From Oligoflexia bacterium (GTDB lineage Bacteria; Bdellovibrionota; UBA1018), in the NCBI GenBank assembly GCA_903895855.1, contig CAITVN010000215.1, positions 53,331 through 117,330 of the forward strand: a stretch of 64,000 nucleotides of DNA, read 5' to 3'. This document shows positions 55,834 to 64,000 of the stretch, piece after piece (position 1 is the first letter of the stretch; the number at the start of each line of letters is the position of its first letter). The translations under genes and the position numbers were made by a program. The notes under the pieces were generated by a model. It searched no databases. It was given only the letters and a program-made list of their open reading frames with translations, and had not been told where the DNA came from.

Positions 55834-57170
55834 CCAGGTCGCGAAAAAAAATGAAGACAGGGCAAAATGTTTCAGTAGAGCCAACGCTCGCCTCACGCTT
55901 GAGCTCGATCGTTATTTTCTTGGCCATACTTTGCTGCTTGGTTCCGGGAGAAATTGAAAATTTAGTGATCCCCTATTTGACCGTTTTGGCGATTGTGACT
56001 TTACTGATTTCGGTGATGGGCCGGAAGAACCGAGCACCTAGCATCGGTAAAAATTCGACAAAAATGGCCCAACAGTGGTTTCTGGGGTTTGCCATTTTTG
56101 CTCTCGGGTACACCCTAAGCCTGATTTGTGGGGTTTACGGTTCTCGGCACGGTTTTGATTTGAACGCTCGCGAAGTGGCGTTTTACTGCAGGTTACTTTT
56201 AGTGCCAATACTCAGCTTTTTGTGGCTGCAGTTTCAATTCGCTTGGAGCAGACAAATTTTCTTCGGTTTAACCCTCGCATTTTGTACTTTTGGACTCTGG
56301 GGGTTAGCGCAATTTTTGAACGCTTCTTTTCACTGGGAACTTACTCTTTTTTCGTTCTCCGGCCCACTCGATTCTGGTGCGGCGCGACTCTACCACCACC
56401 GCCCCATCGCATTTGCTTGGCAACTCTCATTGTGGCTCATACCTGGCTTTTTCTTGCTGAAATTAAATCGTGAATTCATTTCCCGTTCGGTACCAGTCTG
56501 GCTGTTTAAATTTAGCCTTCTGACGACTTTCTTGGCTGGGCTCGCCACCGGAAATCGAAGTTTCGTCGTATTGTCTTTCGTGGCCTTAGTAACAGAGGGT
56601 TACCTGTCGATTGGCTCATCACTTAAGAAAAAGCCGGTCAAGAGTTCACTTGTTATCGCAGCAACTCTTTTGGCACTCATGATCTTTTCGCCAGGAATGA
56701 GTCGCTTAAAGAATTTCGAGCAAGGTTCAGCGGGTGGGTTTGACCGAGCTGCAGTATTTCAGGCGCAGGCTCGAGCTTTTTTGAGTAGTCCTCTCTATGG
56801 GGTCGGCAGAAGCTTCAATCGCTTCGCTTTGTATTCTGATTTTTTACCTGAACACCCCTTTCAGGGACCGCCTAAGGCCTGGAATGCCCACAATCTGCTT
56901 CTCGATCTCTTAGCCAGTATGGGCTTACTCGGCACCGTTGGATTTTTAGCCATCTTTTTTCCGGCACCTAGGCGCACGAGTGATCTCATCTTCAGAAAAT
57001 CTCAAAACCGGCCCAACTGGCTGAAAATCTGGTGCCTCAGCACTCTGGTTTGGTTTTGCTTCTCAATGATTCAGTCGCCGCTTGAGACTCCGAACATGCT
57101 CATGATTGCTGTTTTATTGGCGAGCTACCTCAACTCAAAATTGCTCAGTAATGCCCAACACAAAGCCTAA
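55830..57170 (+). CDS. O-antigen ligase/polymerase-like membrane protein
   Basis: This 446-residue protein has about ten or more hydrophobic segments. The periplasmic loop near residues 310-350 (FLSSPLYGVGRSFNRFALYS, then PKAWNAHNLLLDLLASMGLL) carries the H-N-x-x-L pattern typical of WaaL/Wzy-type proteins (PF04932). It should ligate or polymerise a lipid-linked glycan in the periplasm. Translation is coupled to the OmpA gene by ATGA. No separate Wzx flippase is seen, so the ABC exporter may serve that step. Confidence 0.85.
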   Translation: MTRSRKKMKTGQNVSVEPTLASRLSSIVIFLAILCCLVPGEIENLVIPYLTVLAIVTLLISVMGRKNRAPSIGKNSTKMAQQWFLGFAIFALGYTLSLICGVYGSRHGFDLNAREVAFYCRLLLVPILSFLWLQFQFAWSRQIFFGLTLAFCTFGLWGLAQFLNASFHWELTLFSFSGPLDSGAARLYHHRPIAFAWQLSLWLIPGFFLLKLNREFISRSVPVWLFKFSLLTTFLAGLATGNRSFVVLSFVALVTEGYLSIGSSLKKKPVKSSLVIAATLLALMIFSPGMSRLKNFEQGSAGGFDRAAVFQAQARAFLSSPLYGVGRSFNRFALYSDFLPEHPFQGPPKAWNAHNLLLDLLASMGLLGTVGFLAIFFPAPRRTSDLIFRKSQNRPNWLKIWCLSTLVWFCFSMIQSPLETPNMLMIAVLLASYLNSKLLSNAQHKA

Positions 57171-57173
57171 AGC

Positions 57174-57938
57174 TTGTGTTCGAGATTTTTATTCTATACT
57201 TTAATACGAGTGAATAGTGCGGAACTACAAAGCCAACTGACTCTTGGGTCGCCTGAGTCGCCGAAGTTACCTATGTCAAAAGACCAGCCCTGGTTGAGCG
57301 GTCGTCACTCGAGGACGCAGACTTACCTTTATTTCAAACGGGGCATCGATCTATTTGGCTCGTTGAGTCTGCTCATCGTGCTATCGCCCTTCATGCTTTT
57401 GATTTGTGCGCTCATTAAGCTTGAAGATGGGGGACCGGTTTTATTCACGCAGCTTCGGCCAGGCGAGAAGAGAAAGCTTTTCAAAATCTACAAATTTCGT
57501 TCACTGAAAAGTTACAGCGACGTTTCACCGGGGCAAACCTCTCAACAAACGCGGGTCGGCGCATTCTTGAGAAATTGGAAACTCGACGAAACTCCGCAGC
57601 TATTCAATGTCTATTTAGGCCAAATGTCACTGGTAGGGCCACGCCCCTGCACAGAACAAGATCACCATCGCTACGACAACTCTAAAACCTCAATTCGCTA
57701 CTTGGCAAAACCAGGAATGACGGGTTTGTGGCAGGCTTACCGATCAAACCAGATACCGCTAACACACAAGTTTCGTTTTGATGCGTGGTATGTCAGGCGC
57801 GCAAGCTTCGCCCTTGACTGCACGATCAGTCTAAAAACGTTGGCGGTACTTTTAGAAGGCGAGAAAAAAACGTCACTAAAAATGCACCATCGAAAATTTT
57901 GTAATAACCCTGATGGCCCACCCCAATCATGCGCATAG
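57174..57938 (+). CDS. Phosphoglycosyl transferase (bacterial sugar transferase family)
   Basis: This ~254-residue protein matches the short monotopic PGT family. It has an N-terminal membrane hairpin (GIDLFGSLSLLIVLSPFMLL), VLFTQLRPGEKRKLFKIYKF and the catalytic stretch LDETPQLFNVYLGQMSLVGP, with the Asp-Glu dyad, ending near KPGMTGLWQA. It starts glycan assembly by moving a sugar phosphate from UDP-sugar to undecaprenyl phosphate. The TTG at 57174 is 3 bases after the ligase stop; GTG 57210 and ATG 57273 are possible later starts. Confidence 0.9.
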   Translation: MCSRFLFYTLIRVNSAELQSQLTLGSPESPKLPMSKDQPWLSGRHSRTQTYLYFKRGIDLFGSLSLLIVLSPFMLLICALIKLEDGGPVLFTQLRPGEKRKLFKIYKFRSLKSYSDVSPGQTSQQTRVGAFLRNWKLDETPQLFNVYLGQMSLVGPRPCTEQDHHRYDNSKTSIRYLAKPGMTGLWQAYRSNQIPLTHKFRFDAWYVRRASFALDCTISLKTLAVLLEGEKKTSLKMHHRKFCNNPDGPPQSCA

Positions 57939-58693
57939 CTGTCGTCATTGCTAGCAGAAACAGTGTCGGTACGCTTAAAAATGCCTTAGAGTCAGTGAAC
58001 GCACAGACTTTCGCCGCTACTGAAGTTTGGGTCATTGACGATGCTTCAAGTGACGACACTCAAGGTTTTCTCACTCACTACAAGATTCAAAACCCCAGAC
58101 TAAACAGTGAACATTTAGAAAGCTCTCGAGGACCAGGGGGAGCGCGAAATAAAATTCTGAGCCGACTCAACGCCGATTGGATTTTACCCCTAGACGCAGA
58201 TGATCGATTGATCCCTTCAGCTTTAGCGAGCTTTGCAAGTTGCGCCGAACACCACCAAGCAGATGTTTACTACGGAGACATTGTTGAAATTAAGGGTAAC
58301 CTTCGAACCTGCGTGAGCTACCCGCAAATTCAGCCAGGAACTCGGGGGATTCGAACCCTACTCTCGCGACCCAGGATTCCATTCAAGCACTCGGCCTGCC
58401 TAATTCGCCTTTCGGCACTGAGTGCTTTGAGTGGATATGACGAGTCACTTGAAATGAAATCTGATGTTGATTTGATGCTTCGAATGCTCGCGTCGCACCG
58501 AGTGTTCAAAGCTGTTCACGAGCCTGTGCTAGAACACTTCATTCACCCATTACAAATGAGCATCAAACGATTCAGAGGAATTGCGAGTTATTATTCGATC
58601 ATCAGGCGGCTCGAGATGCCGTTCATTCAAAAACTCAGTTGCTTGATTCAAAGAATATTTTGGGAGTGCGTGAAGGCGCTTGTGAGACGATAA
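57929..58693 (+). CDS. GT2-family glycosyltransferase
   Basis: This 254-residue protein has the GT2/GT-A fold: MRIAVVIASRNSVGTLKNAL, then VWVIDDASSDDTQGFLTHYK and LPLDADDRLIPSALASF, whose DADD is the metal site. The C-terminal part, YDESLEMKSDVDLMLRMLAS, has the acceptor-side ED-like acids. It probably adds one sugar to the lipid-linked glycan begun by the PGT gene, which it overlaps by 10 bases. Confidence 0.92.
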   Translation: MRIAVVIASRNSVGTLKNALESVNAQTFAATEVWVIDDASSDDTQGFLTHYKIQNPRLNSEHLESSRGPGGARNKILSRLNADWILPLDADDRLIPSALASFASCAEHHQADVYYGDIVEIKGNLRTCVSYPQIQPGTRGIRTLLSRPRIPFKHSACLIRLSALSALSGYDESLEMKSDVDLMLRMLASHRVFKAVHEPVLEHFIHPLQMSIKRFRGIASYYSIIRRLEMPFIQKLSCLIQRIFWECVKALVRR

Positions 58694-58705
58694 AATCCGT
58701 GGCGG

Positions 58706-61700
58706 TTATTGACAAGCACCGCTGCTCCAAGTGCAAGACAATGCCGAAGCAGCGCACATGTTTTGGTCTGGAATTTGGGCACAAGTTGAATAAAAATTGT
58801 AGGAATCGAACAGGGTTGGATACACTCCTGCGCCCAATTTCCAAATGGTAGTGCTGTTCCAACTAGCCCCAGTAAAAGTCGCTGTGGTTTTCATTTGTGC
58901 AGTTGTTTTACCTGTGCCGCCACCCGAGGTGGTTGCGACACCACTGGTTTCGGTATCCCAAAACGAACCCGATCCTGCAGTGCCTGATTCATTAGCCCCC
59001 ACTAATCCGCCGCGGCCAGTTGTTCCGCCACCCGTAAAAGTAACAGTGCCTGTCGAATAACAGTTGGCGAGGGTCGCACAGTTACTACCGTCGTCATGTA
59101 AGTAGCCAACCAAACCACCAATCGACTGATAGCCACTCACTGCGCCAGTGAAATAAGAATTACTGAGACTGCCATAGGCGCTAATCCAACCCAAGATTCC
59201 GCCGACCGTATTGCTGCCACTCACCGTGCATGACGCTCTAGCTTTGTTGATGACGCCCCAAGACCCCCGTAGGGCACCGACTACGCAGCCGACGTAGTCA
59301 GTACCAGTGACGGTACCACTCACATAAACATTAGACATCGTTCCGCCTGATCCACCCGCAATCGCCCCGACATCGTGACCACCCACAACGTTCACATTGG
59401 TGAGCGCCAGGTCGTGAATATTGCCCTCACTGTACCCGTAAAGCCCCACTACCTGCGCGTCAGAGGTATCTGAATAACTGAAATTTGAGATTGTTTTTGA
59501 GTTACCATCAAAGATGCCGGAGAAACCTGAAATCAGCCTGAATTGCCTGCCAGTGTAGTCTGCGAGACTGATGTTTTGAGTCAATTTAAAATATTTACTC
59601 CAACTACAAGGTGCCGTACCGATGCTTCTCATTTGAGCTGCGGTCGAAATGAGAAAAGGATCACCTGCTGTTCCAGAGCCGCCGCCAAACGCAAGCCCAA
59701 CCCCACCATTGCAATGAACATAATAGCTTACCCCATAACCGTCGGTAAAAATTTCGGTATGGCTGAGGTCATTAAAGAGTGCGTAGCCTTCGACGATCCC
59801 ATAAGATGACGGTGAACCAATTGACGAAGAAGAATCGTTGAATACGGCATTCCCTTTGATCGTCGCATAATTTTCACTCACACCCTGAAATGTGGCCGTA
59901 GGGGTAGAGTTTGCCATAGTTCCATACCACTTTTGAATGTAAGTCGCATTGCCTGCCACTCCCATGAGTAGAGCCCCTCCGGCCGCAATATTCACATTCG
60001 AAGTGACAGTTCCTGCTGAGCTATCAAGAGCCTGACTTAAGCCAGAGGTATCAAATCTTGCCACAGTAAGAGCGGCACTTGGACCGGTGTCAGGAGCCAC
60101 TGCGCCTTTTAAGTAAACCGCTTCGCCTGTTTGTGGAATCGAAGATGCAGCCGTGGTGCAAGCAGAATTTGTGAACCAGTTTGCAAGAGTGTTCCAGTGA
60201 GGAAGTGTTCCCCCTGGTGCTGCGCTATTATTAAAATACTTGGGCACCGGCATCTGTGCAGCGGTACGCAGTGTCGGATACGAACCGTCGACGATATTCC
60301 AAACGTAGGTATTGTCCCATCCAGCTCCAGTATAATTAATTGCGGTTTTCATGAGCGAAGTACTCAGACCATTTCCGCCACTTGCGCTCATCGCTCGGCC
60401 ACTAGTCTGAGTATCCCAAAATGAATGAGGAGCGACATCGTTACCCATTCCTCCTCCGGTCACCGTACCTGAGTAACCATCGACGTCACCGATCAGTCCA
60501 CCGACATCGGTCGAACTGGTGAGTGACGTTACTGATCCTGTTGAATAAGAATAATTGACTGAGCCGAAAGTCCCCGAATTATCGCGGGTGGTTCCGCTAA
60601 TGCCGCCTAGGCCGTAATCACCAACTACCGAACCCGTGAAATACGAATTCGTAATCGAAGGAAATTCACCTAGCAAGCCAACTAGGCCTCCTAAATAACT
60701 GCTGCCTGCCGCTCCAACGACTGCACACGAAGCATGCGACCTTGACATCGTAGAGTTGCCCCGCATGTTTCCTACTATGCAACCTACATTGCTCACCCCA
60801 GCGACGGTTCCGCTCACATAAACATTAGAAATGCTTCCGCCTCCGCCAAGTGAACTGGCTATAGCGCCACCACCGTTGCCCACCAAGTTTACGTTAGATA
60901 GAGTAAGATCGTGTACGCTACCCAACGAATAACCGTAGAGGCCAATAGTGGCATTTGTAGAACTAAAGTCTGAAATCGTCTTTGAATTTCCGTCAAAATC
61001 ACCGCTAAAATCGAATCCACCATGAAACTGAGTGCCAGTGTAAGCCGACAGACTAATATTTGCCGTGAGTTTAAAATATTTATCCCAAAGACAAGATGAG
61101 GTACCGATGCTGTCCATTTGAGCTGCAGTCGAAACGAGATAAGGATCGCCGCTAGTGCCAGCGCCCCCTGCGAATGCAATGTTGCAACCGTTGGTGCCTG
61201 TTATGGTGGCTGAGGTCACGGCACTTGAATAGAGGGCGCCATCATAGGCTTTCACTTTAACTAAACAGGTAGCGCCAAGCCCAGGAGCCGTGAATGTCGC
61301 ATTACCCGTTGAACTGTTTACTACCACACCAGCGCAAGTGCTCGCAGCGTCGGCATATGAAACGGTGTCACCCTCAGGATCTGTGGGAGAGGCAGCCGTA
61401 AGAGTGCAACCATTGCCCGTACTCGCCGGATACGGTGCAGTCATGCATTGAATTGCTGTCGGCGTGGTCGGCGCAGTATTGGCCGACGCTACTGCTCCCG
61501 TAATCGTGCTTGAAGTAACAGTGCCTGAATAAGCAGTGCCATCGTAAGATTTTACCTTAACCAGACAAGTCGCGCTCAGCGCCGGTGCTGTATATGTTGC
61601 ATTTCCGGTCGAGCTATTCACCACCACACTCGTGCACGTGCTGCTCGAGTCTGAATACGAAACCGTATCACCGTCAGGGTCTGTCGGCGACGCCGCCGTG

Positions 61701-63778
61701 AGTGTGCAGGCATTGCCAGTGCTCGCAGCCGTCGGACTAGTCGTGCAAGCAATCGATGTCGGAGTGCTCGGTGAGTTGTTAGCTCCCGTAATCGTGCTTG
61801 AGGTCACCGTACCCGAGTAGGCCGTACCGTCGTAGGCCCTCACCTTGACTAGACAAGTTGCTCCTTTAGCAGGCGCAGTGAATGTTGCATTTCCGGTTGA
61901 ACTATTCACCACCACACTCGTGCACGTGCTGCTTGAATCTGAATACGAAACCGTATCACCATCGGGGTCTGTCGGCGACGCCGCCGTGAGTGTGCAGGCG
62001 TTGCCGGTGCTCGCAGCCGTTGGACTAGTCGTGCACGAAATCGATGTCGGAGTGCTCGGTGAATTGTTAGCACTAGCTGCAGTACCGGTAATGGTACTTG
62101 AGGTCACTGTACCCGAGTACGCCGTACCATCGTAAGCTTTTACTTTCACTAAACAGCTCGCGCCATTGGCAGGAGCTGTAAATGTTGCATTTCCGGTAGA
62201 GCTATTCACCACCACGCTCGAGCACGTGCTGCTTGAATCTGAATACGAAACCGTATCGCCATCTGGGTCTGTTGGCGACGCGGCCATGAGTGTGCAGGCG
62301 TTGCCGGTGCTAGATCCTACTGGGCTCGTTGCGCATGAAATCGATGTCGGAGTGGTCGGTGAATTGTTGGCTCCCGTAATCGTGCTTGATGTCACCGCAC
62401 TCGAATAGTCAGTGCCATCGTACGCTCTCACCTTCACTAAACAAGTCGCGCCTTTAGCGGGAGCTGTAAAAGTTGCATTACCGGTTGAGCTATTCACTGC
62501 AACGCCAGTGCAGGTGCTGCTCGCATCAGCATAGGTAACCGTGTCACTGTCAGCATCTGTCGGAGACGCCGCTGTGAGCGTGCAAGCGTTGCCGGTGCTA
62601 GCTGCAACTGGACTCGTTGCGCATGAAATCGATGTCGGAGTGCTTGGCGCGTGATTTTCTGCGGCCGCCCTCACGATACTGAGCGTGTAGGTTTTTGTGC
62701 TCGATTCATTGTTAGAAGTCACCACGACAGTGACCGTATTGGTACCCACACTCATCGAAAGAGCCGACGATGCAGTGCCTGAATTCACGGTAGTTCCGTT
62801 CACAGTCACGGTCGCGCCGGTATACACAACGGGTGCGGTGACTGTGAGCGAAGCGATCGAGCTATCAATCGAAACAGAGTACCAAAGAGTGTCAGCCGAA
62901 AAACTGGGAGTGAGCGAACCAGAAGACAGACTAAGATCTGACAGATGGGCATCATCTTCGAGTGGGTTACTCTCTTCTGTAAAACCAGGATTCAATGGAT
63001 TGGCGATAAAATCAGCAGTCGACGAAGCGAGCTCTGTCACGCTTGGGGTTGCGGTTCCACCATCTGTCAACGGAATCTCAACCGTTCCGGCCTCACCTGT
63101 GCCGTTGATGTTTCCGTCAAACGCGAAATCAGTGACTAGCGCACTGACCAAATCGGTGGTACTCGCGCCGACATTTTTCGCGTACTGAGACATTGCAGAT
63201 AAGACTAAACCATATTTCGCATCATTACTGGTCTGATCAGTCGGCGCCAACGTCGCATCTGAACTCACCGAAGTGATGTCAGTTAGATTAAATGCCGTTG
63301 CGATGTCACTATTTGCTGCATCGATTTGATCTTTGAGTGAGCCAGCCAATTGCTTCGCCCGCTGAACTGCCATTTCGGTCAGAGCAGAAATCGCAACTCG
63401 CCTCGACGGCGGCACGGCCGTCAATCTGGTTCTCATCTTAAAAGTACCCAACGGCACCGTCAATCCGGTCGCCTCGTCATAGTAGGTACCGCCAGAAAGC
63501 TCGAACTCCATCGCTGAGCTTCCGGGGTCTGAAGTGATCTCACAAGTTGCCGCAGCGATTGAACAACTACCCAAAACTTTGTCTTGATCACCATTATCAG
63601 CCAGTGAGTACATGGTCACAACTGCGCCATTAATCGTGCCCTTCATGCCATAAACAGTGATAGGCAAAAGGCCCGAACTCAATGCTGAAGCCCGGTAATT
63701 AAGCCCAATACCGCAATTGGTGAGGCTCACCAGTGCGAAAAAGAGCGAAATCAGCTTAAGTTTTCTCATGCAATTCAT
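58706..63778 (-). CDS. Giant surface lipoprotein with Ig/cadherin-like repeats and GLUG beta-helix regions
   Basis: This 1690-residue protein has a signal peptide and lipobox (ALVSLTNC, Cys22; Asn at -1 is atypical). About residues 280-370 resemble a cadherin-like beta-sandwich (SSIASLTVTAPVVYTGATVT). Five ~95-residue repeats follow, each with SPTDPDGDTVSYSDSSSTC and VVVNSSTGNATFTAPA-type segments and a paired cysteine. Then come two GLUG-type regions (GGFDFSGDFDGNSKTISDFS; IYVSGTV-like YVSGTVTGTDYVGCVVGAL), separated by a Thr/Ser-rich part. The C-terminus has six cysteines (STCAQIPDQNMCAASALSC). It is probably an adhesin on the cell surface. No sortase or autotransporter domain is seen. Confidence 0.82.
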   Translation of the reverse strand: MNCMRKLKLISLFFALVSLTNCGIGLNYRASALSSGLLPITVYGMKGTINGAVVTMYSLADNGDQDKVLGSCSIAAATCEITSDPGSSAMEFELSGGTYYDEATGLTVPLGTFKMRTRLTAVPPSRRVAISALTEMAVQRAKQLAGSLKDQIDAANSDIATAFNLTDITSVSSDATLAPTDQTSNDAKYGLVLSAMSQYAKNVGASTTDLVSALVTDFAFDGNINGTGEAGTVEIPLTDGGTATPSVTELASSTADFIANPLNPGFTEESNPLEDDAHLSDLSLSSGSLTPSFSADTLWYSVSIDSSIASLTVTAPVVYTGATVTVNGTTVNSGTASSALSMSVGTNTVTVVVTSNNESSTKTYTLSIVRAAAENHAPSTPTSISCATSPVAASTGNACTLTAASPTDADSDTVTYADASSTCTGVAVNSSTGNATFTAPAKGATCLVKVRAYDGTDYSSAVTSSTITGANNSPTTPTSISCATSPVGSSTGNACTLMAASPTDPDGDTVSYSDSSSTCSSVVVNSSTGNATFTAPANGASCLVKVKAYDGTAYSGTVTSSTITGTAASANNSPSTPTSISCTTSPTAASTGNACTLTAASPTDPDGDTVSYSDSSSTCTSVVVNSSTGNATFTAPAKGATCLVKVRAYDGTAYSGTVTSSTITGANNSPSTPTSIACTTSPTAASTGNACTLTAASPTDPDGDTVSYSDSSSTCTSVVVNSSTGNATYTAPALSATCLVKVKSYDGTAYSGTVTSSTITGAVASANTAPTTPTAIQCMTAPYPASTGNGCTLTAASPTDPEGDTVSYADAASTCAGVVVNSSTGNATFTAPGLGATCLVKVKAYDGALYSSAVTSATITGTNGCNIAFAGGAGTSGDPYLVSTAAQMDSIGTSSCLWDKYFKLTANISLSAYTGTQFHGGFDFSGDFDGNSKTISDFSSTNATIGLYGYSLGSVHDLTLSNVNLVGNGGGAIASSLGGGGSISNVYVSGTVAGVSNVGCIVGNMRGNSTMSRSHASCAVVGAAGSSYLGGLVGLLGEFPSITNSYFTGSVVGDYGLGGISGTTRDNSGTFGSVNYSYSTGSVTSLTSSTDVGGLIGDVDGYSGTVTGGGMGNDVAPHSFWDTQTSGRAMSASGGNGLSTSLMKTAINYTGAGWDNTYVWNIVDGSYPTLRTAAQMPVPKYFNNSAAPGGTLPHWNTLANWFTNSACTTAASSIPQTGEAVYLKGAVAPDTGPSAALTVARFDTSGLSQALDSSAGTVTSNVNIAAGGALLMGVAGNATYIQKWYGTMANSTPTATFQGVSENYATIKGNAVFNDSSSSIGSPSSYGIVEGYALFNDLSHTEIFTDGYGVSYYVHCNGGVGLAFGGGSGTAGDPFLISTAAQMRSIGTAPCSWSKYFKLTQNISLADYTGRQFRLISGFSGIFDGNSKTISNFSYSDTSDAQVVGLYGYSEGNIHDLALTNVNVVGGHDVGAIAGGSGGTMSNVYVSGTVTGTDYVGCVVGALRGSWGVINKARASCTVSGSNTVGGILGWISAYGSLSNSYFTGAVSGYQSIGGLVGYLHDDGSNCATLANCYSTGTVTFTGGGTTGRGGLVGANESGTAGSGSFWDTETSGVATTSGGGTGKTTAQMKTTATFTGASWNSTTIWKLGAGVYPTLFDSYNFYSTCAQIPDQNMCAASALSCTWSSGACQ
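61195..62650 (-). repeat. Five tandem ~300-base repeats in the giant lipoprotein gene
   Basis: Unit junctions recur near 61195, 61465, 61765, 62065 and 62355, each marked by a short ANNSPTTPTSISC-type joint. The middle units are the most alike at the DNA level. The same shadow ORF (HVLLESEYETVSPSGSVGDA) appears on the plus strand in three of them. Such identity can allow copy-number change by recombination. Confidence 0.75.
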
Positions 63779-63896
63779 GACATTATCGTTTCGGTATTCG
63801 ACCTCATGAACTTAAGATTTTTTGACGGGGCGAATTGAATTTCCTCAGCGAGAGCGCACAACGTGTTGCCTCATTGAAAAATGCCGGTGAACGCTC

Positions 63897-64000
63897 TTAA
63901 GCAGCTTGGGTTAGCTGATCTTGACTAAAAAGATCGTAAAATTCCTTCAATTTCTTCTCCAGACCCAACTGTAAGGCAATTGGGTCTAAAGATTGATACT
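63897..64000 (-). CDS. C-terminal end of an unidentified gene, cut by right edge
   Basis: The minus strand enters from the right edge in an open frame, YQSLDPIALQLGLEKKLKEF, then YDLFSQDQLTQAA, ending TAA at 63897-63899. It is not in the ORF track because its start is outside. The sequence is helical and charged and resembles the tail of a longer protein. I cannot name it. Confidence 0.5.
   Translation of the reverse strand, partial: YQSLDPIALQLGLEKKLKEFYDLFSQDQLTQAA

Noticed and set aside
61632-62408. Three plus-strand ORFs with a repeated HVLLESEYETVSPSGSVGDA sequence
   Set aside because: They are shadows of the repeat units of the giant lipoprotein on the minus strand and repeat only because the DNA does.
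1-64000. tRNA, rRNA or CRISPR features
   Set aside because: I saw no cloverleaf-like segment, rRNA sequence or regularly spaced short repeat anywhere in the window.

Overview
The window reads as chromosome from a Gram-negative bacterium of moderate GC content. The best guess is a member of the Bdellovibrionota (Bdellovibrio/Oligoflexia-like) or a nearby deltaproteobacterial-type lineage. This rests on FHA proteins beside a Tad-type TadC, secreted and lipoprotein-rich gene content, a bacterial S10-spc-alpha superoperon with lysine/alanine-rich extensions on several ribosomal proteins, and outer-membrane proteins. It is an inference from gene content and no 16S gene is present.

Layout. 1-3550 (minus): tadC, a DUF192 gene, a membrane FHA-PAS protein and a second FHA gene cut by the left edge. 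3653-6275: a secreted DUF3108 protein, NagZ and an unknown exported protein. 6394-11762 (minus): a tightly coupled propionyl-CoA carboxylase/methylmalonyl-CoA mutase operon. 11842-14222: an outer-membrane-type protein and a sigma-54 activator. 14330-17836 (minus): an FAD oxidase resembling alkylglycerone-phosphate synthase, an Fe-S protein and a lipid kinase. 17889-20489: cysteine desulfurase and ThiI. 20516-23422: a TlpA-like lipoprotein, an HNH protein and an apparent sigma/anti-sigma fusion.

23467-43086 (all minus) is the translation core. rpsL-rpsG has a strong promoter and a terminator, then come fusA and the S10, spc and alpha gene sets from rpsJ to rplQ, closed by a strong terminator. 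secY and adk are present; map between adk and infA and tuf after fusA are absent from this locus.

43230-48551 is mixed. It holds a small secreted protein, a CDF metal transporter, and then a scar-like zone: a chimeric ORF joining an IS256-like transposase N-terminus to an HEXXH segment, a VOC gene, a decayed ORF6N gene, a 29-bp repeat in two copies and a poly-C tract. A small secreted protein and a methyltransferase follow.

48645-58693 is a surface-glycan locus: a GT4-Stealth fusion, a GT8, another transferase-like protein, an MsbA-like ABC exporter, an OmpA-family protein, an O-antigen-ligase-like protein, a phosphoglycosyl transferase and a GT2. 58706-63778 encodes a 1690-residue lipoprotein with five near-identical repeats and two GLUG-type beta-helix regions. 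The C-terminus of another gene enters from the right edge.
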